Assembly (NCBI RefSeq): GCF_047275745.1
Contig: NZ_JBKQWU010000004.1
Span: 1-64,000 of the forward strand
Length of the DNA: 64,000 bases
DNA from: Amaricoccus sp047275745
GTDB taxonomy: Bacteria; Pseudomonadota; Alphaproteobacteria; Rhodobacterales; Rhodobacteraceae
Direction: 5' to 3'
Shown: piece after piece, positions 1 to 9,366 of the stretch
Layout: the number at the start of each line of letters is the position of its first letter
How positions within the stretch are numbered: the first letter of the stretch is position 1
Notes under the pieces: generated by a model
What the model saw: the letters and a program-made list of their open reading frames with translations, nothing else
Database searches by the model: none
Told to the model about the DNA's origin: nothing
Translations under genes and position numbers: made by a program

Positions 1-663
1 CGTCCAAAGCCGCTTCGTCCGACGCGCCATAACGTGGTCCATAGTGTCCGCTATCCTCACCGGACGCTATCCGACGCTCCCAGCGCTCGGCAGCGCGGTC
101 GCCCCGGACGCTTACATGTCGACCCCGCAAGTACATGAACATGGCGCCGCTCCGCGCGGCGGAAGCGCAGCCTTCGGAGCCGCCACCGCATGAGTGAGAG
201 TGCGAAAGAGTCTGGACGCTACCGCGGTGGCACGCCGATCGATATGCGCGCGGCGTCATTTCAGGGAGGAGGCTATCCACCGCCTCGGTACCTGGCGCGA
301 CCGCGAATCTGTCGAGATCGCCACCCCCCGGACGGGTCGAGCGGTTCAGCACCTGCCGCCTGATTGAGCCGACGGGCACATCCCGCCGTCTGAGGCCGGG
401 AATCGCTCCCGCGCCGATCTGGCGATCCACGATGTCACGCCGCAGCACTCAGGCAAACCTGCCTCCGCAAGTGCGTCACGGTCCAAGCAGCTAGGCGCGG
501 CCAAGCCTCGGACGGCCGCGAAGGTGGAATTGCCCCAGCCCGCCGGAATGCCGCGGTTCCCTCGCATGTCGGACAGCTCTGCCGGACACGATGCCTGGCG
601 AGGACTTGCGAGGCGTTCGTCCCGGGTGACCGGGACCGTGAAGGCACGATCGGGCGCGCGCGG
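1..663. other. Left edge, no supportable gene
   Basis: About 660 bases with no convincing coding region. The open frames that cross it are short, overlap one another on both strands, and none gives a protein I recognise or has a clear ribosome-binding site. A small inverted repeat, AGGCA-AACC-TGCCT, lies at 451-464. The stretch follows the end of the minus-strand operon that begins at 7635, so it may hold that operon's 3' end and the remains of a decayed gene, but neither is shown directly. Confidence 0.5.
619..636 (-). terminator. GC hairpin after the moxR operon
   Basis: GTCCCGG and CCGGGAC form a perfect 7-bp stem around a GTGA loop, 28 bases past the stop of the last operon gene on the minus strand. 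No T-run follows, so it is at best a weak or Rho-assisted end. Confidence 0.3.
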
Positions 664-2736
664 CTACTTGCCCTCGATGCGCCAGGCGGCGACGGCGAGG
701 CTGGCTGAGAGCAGCAGCATCGCCCAGGCAGGTGCGAGTTCGACCTGGCGGATGTCGCGCAGCTGGTAGGCCCGCCGATCCGCGAGGCCGATCCAGCCGC
801 GGCCGTCTGCGACGCGGCCCTCGCGGACCATACGGATCCCGGGCAGCCCGTCCTCGATCCGCTTCACGCCGCCGCGCGTACCAGAGGCGAGCGGGCCGAG
901 CAGGTCGCCGGTCGAGACCGGATCGCGGAATTCGTGCGGCGCGGGCGGGCCGACGACCGCGGTGGTGGCGAGATCGCCGTTCGCGAGGCGCCAGGCGCCG
1001 TTCTCGGCGACCTCGATCCGGCCTTGCCATCGGCCGGGAGCGACCTCGGTCATCGGGATCACGCTTTCGGTTCCCGAGGGGCTGGTCGCGAAGACCTCCG
1101 GGATCGTGTCCCCGAGCGTGCGCCGCGTCACCACCACCGCGCCCTCGTCGCCGGTGCCGAGCAGCACCTCCTCCTCCAGCTCCGGTTCCTTCATCAGCCA
1201 GTGCGCGAGCCGGCGCAGCAGCTCCATCTGCGGCCCGCCGCCCTCGTAGCCCCGGCTCCAGAGCCAGGCCTCGTCGGAGGTCAGGACGGCGACGCGGCCT
1301 TCGCCTTCGCGCTGTGGCACCAGCAGGGGGGTGTTGTCGGGCCCTTCCATGATCACCGGCCCGCGCGCCACCACGTCGACCGCGCGGAACCAGCGACCCC
1401 ATCCCGGCGTCCCATCCTCCGCCGGCGGCCGGGGGGCGTGGGTTCCGAGCCCGGCGGTCACCGGGTGCCGCTCCCCGACGAGCGGGACCCGGGGCACGAA
1501 GCCCTCCTCCATCACGCGCCCGGTCGGCTCGACGGGAAGCACGTCGCGCAGGGGGGAGCGATAGAGGCTCTCCGCGCCCGCGAAATCGGCGCCGCTCGCG
1601 ATCAGGAGCGCGCCGCCGTCGCGGACGTAGCGCACGATATTGTCGAAATAGGTGTTCGGCAGGATGCCCCGGCGCTTGTAGCGGTCGAAGATGATCAGGT
1701 CGAATTCGTCGACCTTCTCCATGAACAGTTCTTGCGTCGGAAAGGCGATCAGAGACAGTTCGAAGACGGGAACGAAATCCTGCTTGTCGGGCGGGCGCAG
1801 GATGGTGAAATGCACGAGATCGACCGACGCGTCGGACTTCAGCAGGTTCCGCCAGGTCCGCTCACCCGGATAGGGCTCGCCCGAGACGAGCAGCACCCGG
1901 AGCCGGTCGCGCACGCCGTTGATCGAGACGATCTGCGCGTTGTTCCGGTCGGTGAGTTCACCGCTCCGGGCCGGGGTGGAGACGCGGAGCGTGTTGGCGC
2001 CGCCTCGGGTCAGGGTCACCGGCAGGGACACGCCGCGGTTCAGGGGAATCTGGAAATCGAGCGGTTCGCCGCCGTCGAGCGCGATCGACAGCACCGCCAT
2101 GCCGCCCGTCTCCGGCGCCGCGCCGAGATCCTCGACGCGGAGCGTGAGGCTTACCGCCTCGTCCACGATCGCGAAGGCGGGGGCGGTCTCGATCACGACG
2201 CGCCGATCCCAGTCGGCCGCGTGGCCGGTCAGGAGCACCTGCACGGGCGCCGGGAAGGAGGTCAGCGCGCTCTGATCATGGATCTGCCCGTCCGTCACCA
2301 GGATCGCACCCGCGATCCGGTCGGCGGGGAGTTCGGCCGTCGCCTCGGCGAGCGCGGTCAGGAGGTTCGTGCCATCGGCGCCGGCATCGGTCACCCGGAT
2401 CTCGCGCACTTCGAGCGGGGCGATCGCGTCGAGCCGCCGCAGTTCCGTACGCAGTCCGTCGAGCGCGGCGTCGAGTTGCGCCCGGCGGTCGTCGAGCGCG
2501 TTGCTGGCGCTGTCGTCGAGCACCACGAGCGCGATATTCGGCACCGGCGTCCGATCCTCGCGCCGGAGCGAGGGACCGGCGAGCGCGAAGAGGAGGACGA
2601 GGACGGCCAGCGCGCGCAGCCACCAGCCGGCGAGCCCGCGCCAGAGCGCCACGACGACCACGACGAGGCAGAGCGCCGCCAGCGCCAGGATCACCGGCGG
2701 CGGAAGGGCGGGATCGAAACCGACCGACTGGAACAT
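664..2736 (-). CDS. Membrane protein of a MoxR/DUF58/DUF4159 operon, VWA/amidotransferase-like
   Basis: A 690-residue membrane protein. Two hydrophobic segments fill roughly residues 15-60. A region beginning IALVVLDDSASN near residue 70 resembles the start of a von Willebrand A or similar Rossmann-type domain. A central stretch around LIIFDRYKRRG and YVRDGGALLIASG looks like a class I glutamine amidotransferase-like fold. A final hydrophobic segment ends the protein (AMLLLSASLAVAAW). Its start abuts the stop of the DUF4159 gene directly (TAGATG), so the two are translationally coupled. Proteins of this type are regularly found last in MoxR-DUF58-DUF4159 operons of alphaproteobacteria. Their biochemical role is not established, so I assign none beyond envelope-linked accessory of a MoxR system. 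Confidence 0.85.
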   Translation of the reverse strand: MFQSVGFDPALPPPVILALAALCLVVVVVALWRGLAGWWLRALAVLVLLFALAGPSLRREDRTPVPNIALVVLDDSASNALDDRRAQLDAALDGLRTELRRLDAIAPLEVREIRVTDAGADGTNLLTALAEATAELPADRIAGAILVTDGQIHDQSALTSFPAPVQVLLTGHAADWDRRVVIETAPAFAIVDEAVSLTLRVEDLGAAPETGGMAVLSIALDGGEPLDFQIPLNRGVSLPVTLTRGGANTLRVSTPARSGELTDRNNAQIVSINGVRDRLRVLLVSGEPYPGERTWRNLLKSDASVDLVHFTILRPPDKQDFVPVFELSLIAFPTQELFMEKVDEFDLIIFDRYKRRGILPNTYFDNIVRYVRDGGALLIASGADFAGAESLYRSPLRDVLPVEPTGRVMEEGFVPRVPLVGERHPVTAGLGTHAPRPPAEDGTPGWGRWFRAVDVVARGPVIMEGPDNTPLLVPQREGEGRVAVLTSDEAWLWSRGYEGGGPQMELLRRLAHWLMKEPELEEEVLLGTGDEGAVVVTRRTLGDTIPEVFATSPSGTESVIPMTEVAPGRWQGRIEVAENGAWRLANGDLATTAVVGPPAPHEFRDPVSTGDLLGPLASGTRGGVKRIEDGLPGIRMVREGRVADGRGWIGLADRRAYQLRDIRQVELAPAWAMLLLSASLAVAAWRIEGK

Positions 2737-5676
2737 CTACTGCCCCAGCCGATCGAGCAGGGCCGGGACATGGACCTGATCGGATTTGTAGTTTCCAGTC
2801 ATGACATACATGATGAGATTGATGCCGAACCTGAGCGCGATCTCGCGCTGGCGCTCGCCCGCGATGCCGCGGCCGACCGGGAACATGGCCGAACCGTCGG
2901 GCCGCCGCGCCCAGGCCGCCGCCCAGTCGTTGCCGCCGATGACGACCGGGGTCACGCCGTCGTTGAGATTGCGGAACGGCATGCCCTCGACCTGCTCCGC
3001 CTCGGGCGCCGCCTCGACCCAGACCGCGGTATTCGCCCAGCGGCCGGGGAAGTCCTGCAGCAGATAGAAGGTCCGCGTCAGCACGTGATCCGCGGGCAGG
3101 GGCTCGAGCGCGGGCACGTCGAGCCGGGTCGCGATCCGCTGGAGCACGCGTCCGTTGGGTGTCGTGCTGCCCATCGCGTTGCCGAGGTCGGCGTCGCGGG
3201 TGTCGAAGAGGATCATGCCGCCGAAGCGCAGGTAATCGTTCAGCCGGCGGTAGCCTTCGTCCGAGAGGCTCGGCTGGCTCTCGGAAATCGGCCAGTAGAG
3301 GAACGGGTACATCGCGATCTCGTCCGCCTCGAGATCGACGCCGACCGGTGCCGCGGGCTCGACCGCCGTGCGTTCGTAGAGCTCTTCGCTCAGCCCGCGC
3401 AGCCCCGCCTCGCTGATCTGGTCGACCCGGCGGTCGCTGGTGCGGACATAGGCCAGAACGGTCTCGTTCGCGGCGTAGATCGCGCGTTCATCGGCGCTGG
3501 CGTCGGGACCCGGCGGCTGGCGCGACCCGAAGCCTGGTTCGCCGTACCTCCGCGGGTAGTCGCCGAAGTTCGGATCGCCATAGCCCTGGTCATCGAATCC
3601 CTGCGTCCGTTCGAGCGTCTCCGGTCCCGCGTGGTGGCTGGAGCGGTCCCAGCCGTCGTCCTGCGCCTTCACCGGCCCCGGTTGCGCGAGCAGCGCGAGT
3701 GCCAGAAGCGCGCTCGCAGCGGCCGCGCCGCGCGCCCCTCCGACGCGGCCGAGCCGGCCGGAGACGCGGAGCGTGGCGATCACGTCGAGCGCGAGCAGGA
3801 CGAGCGCGGCGGCGATGAGCAAGGGGCCGAGGCGGATCTCGGGCGGCTGGGCGATGGTCTCGATCCGGACCGCGGCGGGCAGGCCCGCGAGCGGCGCGAG
3901 CGTATCGTCGGGGCGCATCACATTGAGCGCGACCCGGCGGTCGCCGCTCGCATAGATACCGGGGGGCATCTCGCGCGACGGGCGCTCAGTGATCAGCCGC
4001 TCCCCGGCGACCCCGGCGGCGAGGCCCGGCGACTCGGTGTCGCCGAACCCGTTCAGCACCTGCGAAGGGGTCCAGACGGTCCCGGCGATCTCCTCCGCGG
4101 TGTCGGCGAGTCCGCCCGCGCTCTGGGTCAGCCGCTCGAGCATCCGGAGAAACAGGCCCGAGAGCGGCAGGTTCGACCAGTCCGCGTTCGCGGTCACATG
4201 GAAGAGCACGATCCGGCCGTCGCCCGACCCGCGCCCGGTTACGAGCGGCGTTCCGTCCTCGAGCGTCGCCATGACCCGGTTGGGCAGATCCGGGTCGGGC
4301 TGCGCCATGACCTGCGACGAGATCTCGACATCCCGAGGTACCTGAAGCCCGGCGAAGGGGCTGGTCTCGGCGAAGGGGCGCAGCTTGCGTGGCGCGCCCC
4401 ACGACATCGCGCCGCCGATCGAGCGTCCTCCGGCGCGGAGCCGCACCGGCAGCAGCGGGTCCTCCTCGGTTTGACCGGCGCCCGATTGCGCGAGCCGGGG
4501 CCCGGCGAAGCGGATCAGCAGCCCGCCCCGGTCCACCCATGCGGTGAGATCCCGCTGCTCCGCCGGGTTGAGCCCCCCGACATCAGCGAGGATCAGCACA
4601 TCGGGCGCCGCGTTCAGCGTCTCGGCGAGCGGCGCCTCGACCACCTCGGCGAAAGGCTCGAGCGCCTGGCGAAGATAGTGCAGCGGGTCGGCGAGATCCT
4701 GCGCCTCGCCGGCGGCGCCACCGGACATGAGCCCGACCTTGCGCCGGCGCACCGAATCGTCGGCGAGCGCGACGCCGGCGGCGGAGCGCCGCTCGGTGAG
4801 CGCGATCCGCGCGACCCGGTTGCGAAGCTCCGCCGGCAGATCGAGCGCGATATCCGTGGCGCCCGCGCCTTCGGCGAAATCACCGACGCCGGTGCCGAGC
4901 GTACGCTCGATCCCGTTCGGGTCCGGGCCGATCGCGGCCACCCCGACCGCCCGCGCGACCTCGGTCTCGGCCCGGAGCGCGGTCACGGTGAGCGCCCCCT
5001 CCACCAGCCGCGGCGGCGTCAGCGCCAGGGCGGTGTCGGGCGGTGCGACCATCGTCACGCGGCCATGCCCGGTGAGCGCATCCGCGAGCGCGGCCTCGGC
5101 CCCGTCGGAGACGCCATCGGTCAGCCACAGCGTCTCGAAATCCCCCTCGGCCCCGGCGAACCAGTCGGCCCAGGCCCCCCGGTCAGGCCCCCAGCCGCGC
5201 GGCGCGAAGCCGGGGAGCCGTTCCGACCAGTCCGGAGCGGCGCGGAAGGGGGGCGTCGGTTCGGACGGAACCTGCTCGGCCATCGAGAGGACGGCGGCGG
5301 GCCGGCCGGAGCGCGCCGCCTCGTCGAGCGCGGCGCCCGCGCGGGCCATGCGCGCCGCCCAGTCGGGCGCGTCGCCCCAGCCACCGTCGAGCAGCACGAC
5401 CAGCGGCCCGTCGCCCGCCTCCGGCCGCGGATTCAGGACCGGGCCTGCGAAGGCGATGATCGCAGCGGCGAGCGCCAGCATCCGCAGGAGCAGCAGCCAC
5501 CAGGGCGTGCGCTCCGGCATCTTCTCCGGATCGCGCAGGCCAAGCAGCAGCCGCACGCCGGGGAAGGCCCGCCGCCCCGGCGCCGGAGGCACGGCGCGCA
5601 GGAGCCACCAGAGCACGGGAAGCGCCAGAAGCCCCGCGAGCAACCAGGGCGCGGCGAAGGCGAGGGAGCCGATCAT
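2737..5676 (-). CDS. DUF4159 domain-containing membrane protein with BatA-like N-terminus
   Basis: 979 residues. The N-terminus (LAFAAPWLLAGLLALPVLWWL) and a second hydrophobic stretch near residues 60-80 match the BatA/aerotolerance N-terminal module. The middle has a VWA/GATase-like core, including VDRGGLLIRFAGPRL. Another hydrophobic pair lies near residues 620-660. The last 280 residues form a DUF4159 domain, recognisable from MYPFLYWPISE and LRFGGMILFDTRDAD. It sits 7 bp downstream of the DUF58 gene and directly abuts the next membrane-protein gene, as expected for one operon. MoxR-type AAA ATPases are thought to act as chaperones on VWA-type partners, and this protein and its neighbours are candidates. 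The function itself is unknown. Confidence 0.9.
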   Translation of the reverse strand: MIGSLAFAAPWLLAGLLALPVLWWLLRAVPPAPGRRAFPGVRLLLGLRDPEKMPERTPWWLLLLRMLALAAAIIAFAGPVLNPRPEAGDGPLVVLLDGGWGDAPDWAARMARAGAALDEAARSGRPAAVLSMAEQVPSEPTPPFRAAPDWSERLPGFAPRGWGPDRGAWADWFAGAEGDFETLWLTDGVSDGAEAALADALTGHGRVTMVAPPDTALALTPPRLVEGALTVTALRAETEVARAVGVAAIGPDPNGIERTLGTGVGDFAEGAGATDIALDLPAELRNRVARIALTERRSAAGVALADDSVRRRKVGLMSGGAAGEAQDLADPLHYLRQALEPFAEVVEAPLAETLNAAPDVLILADVGGLNPAEQRDLTAWVDRGGLLIRFAGPRLAQSGAGQTEEDPLLPVRLRAGGRSIGGAMSWGAPRKLRPFAETSPFAGLQVPRDVEISSQVMAQPDPDLPNRVMATLEDGTPLVTGRGSGDGRIVLFHVTANADWSNLPLSGLFLRMLERLTQSAGGLADTAEEIAGTVWTPSQVLNGFGDTESPGLAAGVAGERLITERPSREMPPGIYASGDRRVALNVMRPDDTLAPLAGLPAAVRIETIAQPPEIRLGPLLIAAALVLLALDVIATLRVSGRLGRVGGARGAAAASALLALALLAQPGPVKAQDDGWDRSSHHAGPETLERTQGFDDQGYGDPNFGDYPRRYGEPGFGSRQPPGPDASADERAIYAANETVLAYVRTSDRRVDQISEAGLRGLSEELYERTAVEPAAPVGVDLEADEIAMYPFLYWPISESQPSLSDEGYRRLNDYLRFGGMILFDTRDADLGNAMGSTTPNGRVLQRIATRLDVPALEPLPADHVLTRTFYLLQDFPGRWANTAVWVEAAPEAEQVEGMPFRNLNDGVTPVVIGGNDWAAAWARRPDGSAMFPVGRGIAGERQREIALRFGINLIMYVMTGNYKSDQVHVPALLDRLGQ

Positions 5677-5683
5677 CTTCCGC

Positions 5684-6607
5684 TCAGATCCTTTCTCCCA
5701 CCGCCATGTAGAGCCAGAGCAGCGCCGTGCGAGGCGGATGGCTCGTCAGATGCCGCAACACCCGCCAGCCGAGCCCGCGCGCGAGATCGTCGATCCGCCC
5801 CCGTTGCTCGGCGAGGCGCGCCGCGTAGGCCTCGCGCAAGGCCCGGGCGCGCTGCGTCTCGAACTCGGTCCCGCCGCCCATGCTCTCGAAGATCACCCGG
5901 CCGTCGAAGGGGAAGGTCTCCTCGGTTTCGTCGAGCACCTGGACGAAGCAGCCGCGCACGCCCTGATCCGCCGCGTGGCTGAGCGCCGGCATATAGGCGT
6001 CGAGATCGCCGAGAAAATCCGAGAAATAGACGGCGCGCGCGCCCCTCGGCAGCCGGTCGGTGGGCGGGGCGCCATAATCGGGGCGATCCTCGCGTTCGGA
6101 ACCGGCGAGGGCGAGAGCGAGCTTGTTCAGCTGTGTCCGCCCGCCGCGCGGCTGCTGCGCGGCGGTGCCCATCAGCGCGACGCGCTCGCCGCCGTTGATG
6201 AGCAGGACGGAGAGCGCCAACGCGAGCAGCCGTCCGCGCTCGGCCTTCGACCGGGCCTGCGCGTCATCCGAGCCGCGGTAGTCCATCGAGAGCGCGTCGT
6301 CGGCCCAGAGCGCGACGGTCTGCGCCGCCTCCCATTCCATTTCGCGGATGAACTGCTGGTCGGACCGTCCGGACCTGCGCCAGTCCACCGCCGAGCGGGC
6401 ATCGCCCGGAACCGCCTGACGATACTGCCAGAAGTTCTCGCCATGGCCGGCGCGCCTGCGCCCGTGCACGCCCATCGCCACCGTCGCCGCGAGGATCTCG
6501 GCCTCGGCGAGCAGCGGCGGCAGGGCGCCGGCGACCTTCTCGGCGTCGCGCCGCAGACCGACCGGTCCCTGCGGCTTCATCCTCCCGCGGAGGATGGGCT
6601 GGCTCAC
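5684..6607 (-). CDS. DUF58 domain-containing protein, GTG start
   Basis: A 307-residue soluble protein of the DUF58 family. The hallmark is the GVHGRRRAGHGENFWQYR block followed by DWRRSGRSDQ, where family members carry conserved Arg/Trp residues. A VWA-like remainder includes ALWADDALSMDY and AVYFSDFLGDLD. I chose the GTG at 6607. It overlaps the moxR stop by four bases (GTGA), and GGAGG lies seven bases upstream. The alternative ATG at 6580 has its purine-rich sequence touching the start codon, which is poor spacing. DUF58 proteins are near-constant partners of MoxR ATPases and probably their client or adaptor. Confidence 0.88.
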   Translation of the reverse strand: MSQPILRGRMKPQGPVGLRRDAEKVAGALPPLLAEAEILAATVAMGVHGRRRAGHGENFWQYRQAVPGDARSAVDWRRSGRSDQQFIREMEWEAAQTVALWADDALSMDYRGSDDAQARSKAERGRLLALALSVLLINGGERVALMGTAAQQPRGGRTQLNKLALALAGSEREDRPDYGAPPTDRLPRGARAVYFSDFLGDLDAYMPALSHAADQGVRGCFVQVLDETEETFPFDGRVIFESMGGGTEFETQRARALREAYAARLAEQRGRIDDLARGLGWRVLRHLTSHPPRTALLWLYMAVGERI

Positions 6608-7635
6608 GCCGCCGCCTCCAGCCGCATCACATCGCTGACCAGCTGCGCGATCAGCTCGTCGAGCGTGCGGCCCTCGGCGCGCGCCGCGAAGCCGAGCGCC
6701 ATGCGGTGAATGAGCGCCGGCCGCGCCAGCGCCGCGACATCGGTGAGATCGGGAACCAGCCGCCCATGCAGGAGCGCGCGGGCGCGCACCGCGAGCATCA
6801 GCGCCTGCGCCGCCCGCGGGCCCGGTCCCCAGCTTACCTGCTGCGAGACGAGCGGATGGGCGTCCGCCGTCCCCGGCCGGGCCGCGCGCACGAGATCGAG
6901 CACGCGGTCCACCACGGCGTCGCCGACCGGCAGCCGCCGGACCAGCCGCTGCGCCGCGATCAGCGAGGTCGCATCGAAGACCGGCTCGGCCGTCGCATCC
7001 TCGATCCCGGTCGTCGCCAGGATGATCCGCCGCTCCGCCTCGCGGTCGGGATAATCGATCTCGACCTGCAGCAGGAACCGGTCGAGCTGCGCCTCGGGGA
7101 GCGGATAGGTGCCTTCCTGCTCGATCGGATTCTGGGTCGCGAGCACGTGGAACGGACGGGGCAGGGGCCGCCGCTGACCCGCGACGGAGACCTCCTTCTC
7201 CTGCATCGCCTGCAGGAGCGCGGACTGGGTACGGGGGCTCGCCCGGTTGATCTCGTCGCCCATCAGCAACTGGCAGAAGATCGGCCCGTCGATGAAGCGG
7301 AAGGCCCGGGTGCCGTCGGCGCCGGTCTCTAGCACCTCGGCGCCGAGAATGTCGGCGGGCATCAGGTCGGGCGTGAACTGGATCCGATGCGCGTCGAGCC
7401 CGAGCACGGTGCCGAGCGTCTCCACGAGCCGCGTCTTCGCGAGGCCGGGGACACCGACGAGCAGCGCATGGCCGCCGCAGAGGATCGCGATCAGCACCTG
7501 TTCGACGGCGGCGTCCTGGCCGATGATTCGGCGCCCGATCATCTCCTGGGCGCGGACGAGCCTTGATCCGACCTCCTCGATCTCGGCGACAAGGGCCTCC
7601 GGATCGTCCATCCGGCCGTCGACCTCGGTGCTCAT
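6604..7635 (-). CDS. MoxR family AAA+ ATPase
   Basis: 343 residues. The Walker A motif GVPGLAKT is near residue 61-68. The Walker B region reads LLMGDEINRASP, followed by QSALLQAMQEKEVSV, the usual MoxR signature. The sensor region ATQNPIEQEGTYPLPEAQLDRF is diagnostic of the subfamily. The frame stays open far upstream, but homology begins at this ATG, which has GGAAG in front. It heads the operon moxR-DUF58-DUF4159-membrane protein. It is divergent from the DUF1285 gene, with about 140 bases between that must hold both promoters. MoxR proteins act as ATP-driven chaperones maturing VWA-containing or metal-dependent partners; the client here is not known. Confidence 0.95.
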   Translation of the reverse strand: MSTEVDGRMDDPEALVAEIEEVGSRLVRAQEMIGRRIIGQDAAVEQVLIAILCGGHALLVGVPGLAKTRLVETLGTVLGLDAHRIQFTPDLMPADILGAEVLETGADGTRAFRFIDGPIFCQLLMGDEINRASPRTQSALLQAMQEKEVSVAGQRRPLPRPFHVLATQNPIEQEGTYPLPEAQLDRFLLQVEIDYPDREAERRIILATTGIEDATAEPVFDATSLIAAQRLVRRLPVGDAVVDRVLDLVRAARPGTADAHPLVSQQVSWGPGPRAAQALMLAVRARALLHGRLVPDLTDVAALARPALIHRMALGFAARAEGRTLDELIAQLVSDVMRLEAAA

Positions 7636-7777
7636 CGCTTCCGCCTTTCCGCGCGAAACACGCGCACAAGTGTTGTCCGACCCTCCACCCAGCCCTATTG
7701 TTCTCCTCGGCGGACCCGGCCGGGGCTGCCGGACAGTCTCAGTCTGAACGAGAATATCGACAGCTGCCACCGCGACA

Positions 7778-8401
7778 ATGACCAATCGGGATCACAAACC
7801 GGACAGGGCGCCAAGCGCCGACACGATCGCCGCCGCCGCGACCGCGGCCGGCAAGAAGGGCCTGCCGCCCGTGCATCTCTGGGACCCGCCGTTCTGCGGC
7901 GATCTCGACATGCGCATCGCGCGGGACGGCACCTGGTTCTATCTCGGAACGCCGATCGGCCGGCCGGCGCTGGTCCGGCTCTTCTCCACCATCCTGAAGC
8001 GGGAGGGGGATCGCTACTATCTGGTGACCCCGGTGGAGAAGGTCGGCATCATCGTCGATGACGCGCCGTTCCTCGCGGTGGATTTCGCCGTGACCGGCGC
8101 GGGGCAGGACCAGACCGTGAGTTTCACCACCCTGACCGGGGACGAGACGACAGCGGGGCCCGACCGTCCGATCCGCGTCACGCGCGATCCCGAGACCGGT
8201 GAGCCGACGCCCTATGTGCTGGTCCGCGCCAATCTCGAGGCGCTGATCGATCGCAAGAGCTTCTACCGCCTGGTCGAGCTCTGCGTCGCGGAGAGCGTGG
8301 ATGGGGTCGAGCAGTTCGGGCTCTGGTCGGGCGGCGCGTTCTTTCCGTTCCAGCCCGCCGGGGAACTCGACCTCGGGCAACGTTCGGAGGCGCCAGCCTG
8401 A
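7778..8401 (+). CDS. DUF1285 domain-containing protein
   Basis: A 207-residue soluble protein. After a 30-residue Ala-rich leader the DUF1285 core starts with PPVHLWDPPFCGDLDMRI, then GTWFYLGTPIGRPALV and LFSTILKREGDRYYLVTPVEK, all typical of the family. No signal peptide or membrane segment. It is transcribed away from moxR, an arrangement repeated in related bacteria. The structure of the family is known but its cellular function is not. The TGA stop is the first unit of a 14-bp tandem array (see the repeat at 8399). The ribosome-binding site before the ATG is weak, so an internal start is possible. Confidence 0.9.
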   Translation: MTNRDHKPDRAPSADTIAAAATAAGKKGLPPVHLWDPPFCGDLDMRIARDGTWFYLGTPIGRPALVRLFSTILKREGDRYYLVTPVEKVGIIVDDAPFLAVDFAVTGAGQDQTVSFTTLTGDETTAGPDRPIRVTRDPETGEPTPYVLVRANLEALIDRKSFYRLVELCVAESVDGVEQFGLWSGGAFFPFQPAGELDLGQRSEAPA

Positions 8402-8446
8402 GCCAACGGGCCTGAGCCACCGGGTCTGAACCACCGGGCCTGAGCC
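8399..8446 (+). repeat. 14-bp tandem TGA array at the DUF1285 stop codon
   Basis: TGA occurs at 8399, 8413, 8427 and 8441, each 14 bases apart. The three full units read TGAGCCAACGGGCC, TGAGCCACCGGGTC and TGAACCACCGGGCC, followed by a partial TGAGCC. The first TGA is the stop codon of the upstream gene. The last full unit also forms a hairpin with the following bases: CCACCGG at 8431-8437 pairs with CCGGTGG at 8445-8451. Confidence 0.9.
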
Positions 8447-8477
8447 GGTGGCACCGGTCGGTATCCGGCGCCGGTAT

Positions 8478-8500
8478 CGCCCGCGGAAAGCCCGCGGGCG
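8478..8500. terminator. Hairpin between convergent DUF1285 and iolB
   Basis: CGCCCGCGG and CCGCGGGCG form a perfect 9-bp stem with loop AAAGC. It lies between two converging genes and could serve both as a stem-only terminator. There is no T-run on either side. Confidence 0.45.
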
Positions 8501-8520
8501 TCGCGCCGATCCCGAAAGAC

Positions 8521-9336
8521 TCAGTCCTTCAGGTCGCGCTGGTAGATCCAGTCGAAATCCGGGTGGTTCGCGAAGCGCCACTTGCGGATCGGACCGGCCA
8601 TCACGTTGAGGTAGTAGAGGTCGAACCCGTAGGGCGCGCCGCAGGGATGGTGGCCCTTCGGCACCAGAACCACATCGTGGTCGGCGACCGCCATCGTCTC
8701 GTCGAGCGACCCGTCCTCGGTGAAGACCCGCTGCAGTCCGAAGCCCTCGGCCGGATTCAGCCGGTGGTAGTAGGTCTCTTCGAGATAGGTCATCCGCGGG
8801 AAATCGTCCTCGTCGTGCCGGTGCGGCGGGTAGGAGGACCAGTTGCCCTGCGGCGTGAAGACCTCGGTCACCAGGAGGCTGTCGGCGAAGTCCTGGTTCT
8901 CCATCGCGATCGAGAAGACGTGGCGCGTGTTCGCCCCCTTGCCGCGGGTTCCGGCATCGACATCCTCGGGCCCGATCACCCGCGCCTCGTGGCCACCGTT
9001 GCCGGGCGCCGCGCAGACCGCGAGCACGCAGTCGGTGGTGGCCGTCGCCGACCAGGAGGAGCCGTTCGGCACATAGACGCTCCAGGGCGGGGTCCGTTCC
9101 CAGACCGAGAGCCGCTCGCCGATCTCGCCGAAATCCTCGTCGCCGGCGCCGATCGTCGCCTTGCCCTCGACCAGAACGAGGATCACCTCGGTATCGCCAG
9201 TCTGCTCGGCCACGGTCTCACCCGTGGCGAGTCGGTAGAGACCGAAGCCGACATAGCCCCATTGGGCGGTCTCGGGGGTGATGTCATGCACCTTGCCGGT
9301 TGTCCCGGTCGGTTTGCGCAGGAGTTTGGAAGTCAT
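8521..9336 (-). CDS. iolB: 5-deoxy-glucuronate isomerase
   Basis: 271 residues, the usual IolB length. It isomerises 5-deoxy-D-glucuronate to 2-deoxy-5-keto-D-gluconate, the step after ring cleavage in myo-inositol breakdown. The double-cupin core shows the metal-binding run PPHRHDEDD with a downstream Glu (YLEETYYHR) and a second cupin motif (VLVPKGHHPCGAPYGFDLYYLNVMAG, here split by eye). It is the last gene of iolC-iolD-iolB on the minus strand. It is separated from iolD by 77 bases that hold a strong hairpin, so its expression may be set separately from iolCD. Confidence 0.97.
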   Translation of the reverse strand: MTSKLLRKPTGTTGKVHDITPETAQWGYVGFGLYRLATGETVAEQTGDTEVILVLVEGKATIGAGDEDFGEIGERLSVWERTPPWSVYVPNGSSWSATATTDCVLAVCAAPGNGGHEARVIGPEDVDAGTRGKGANTRHVFSIAMENQDFADSLLVTEVFTPQGNWSSYPPHRHDEDDFPRMTYLEETYYHRLNPAEGFGLQRVFTEDGSLDETMAVADHDVVLVPKGHHPCGAPYGFDLYYLNVMAGPIRKWRFANHPDFDWIYQRDLKD

Positions 9337-9366
9337 CTCGTTTGATCCCTGTCCTTCAACGGCGTC

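Noticed and set aside
934..5982. A 1682-codon open frame on the plus strand opposite the MoxR-operon genes
   Set aside because: It is the antisense shadow of high-GC coding sequence. Its translation is Arg/Gly/Glu-rich low complexity, while the minus strand encodes recognisable DUF4159 and DUF58 proteins.
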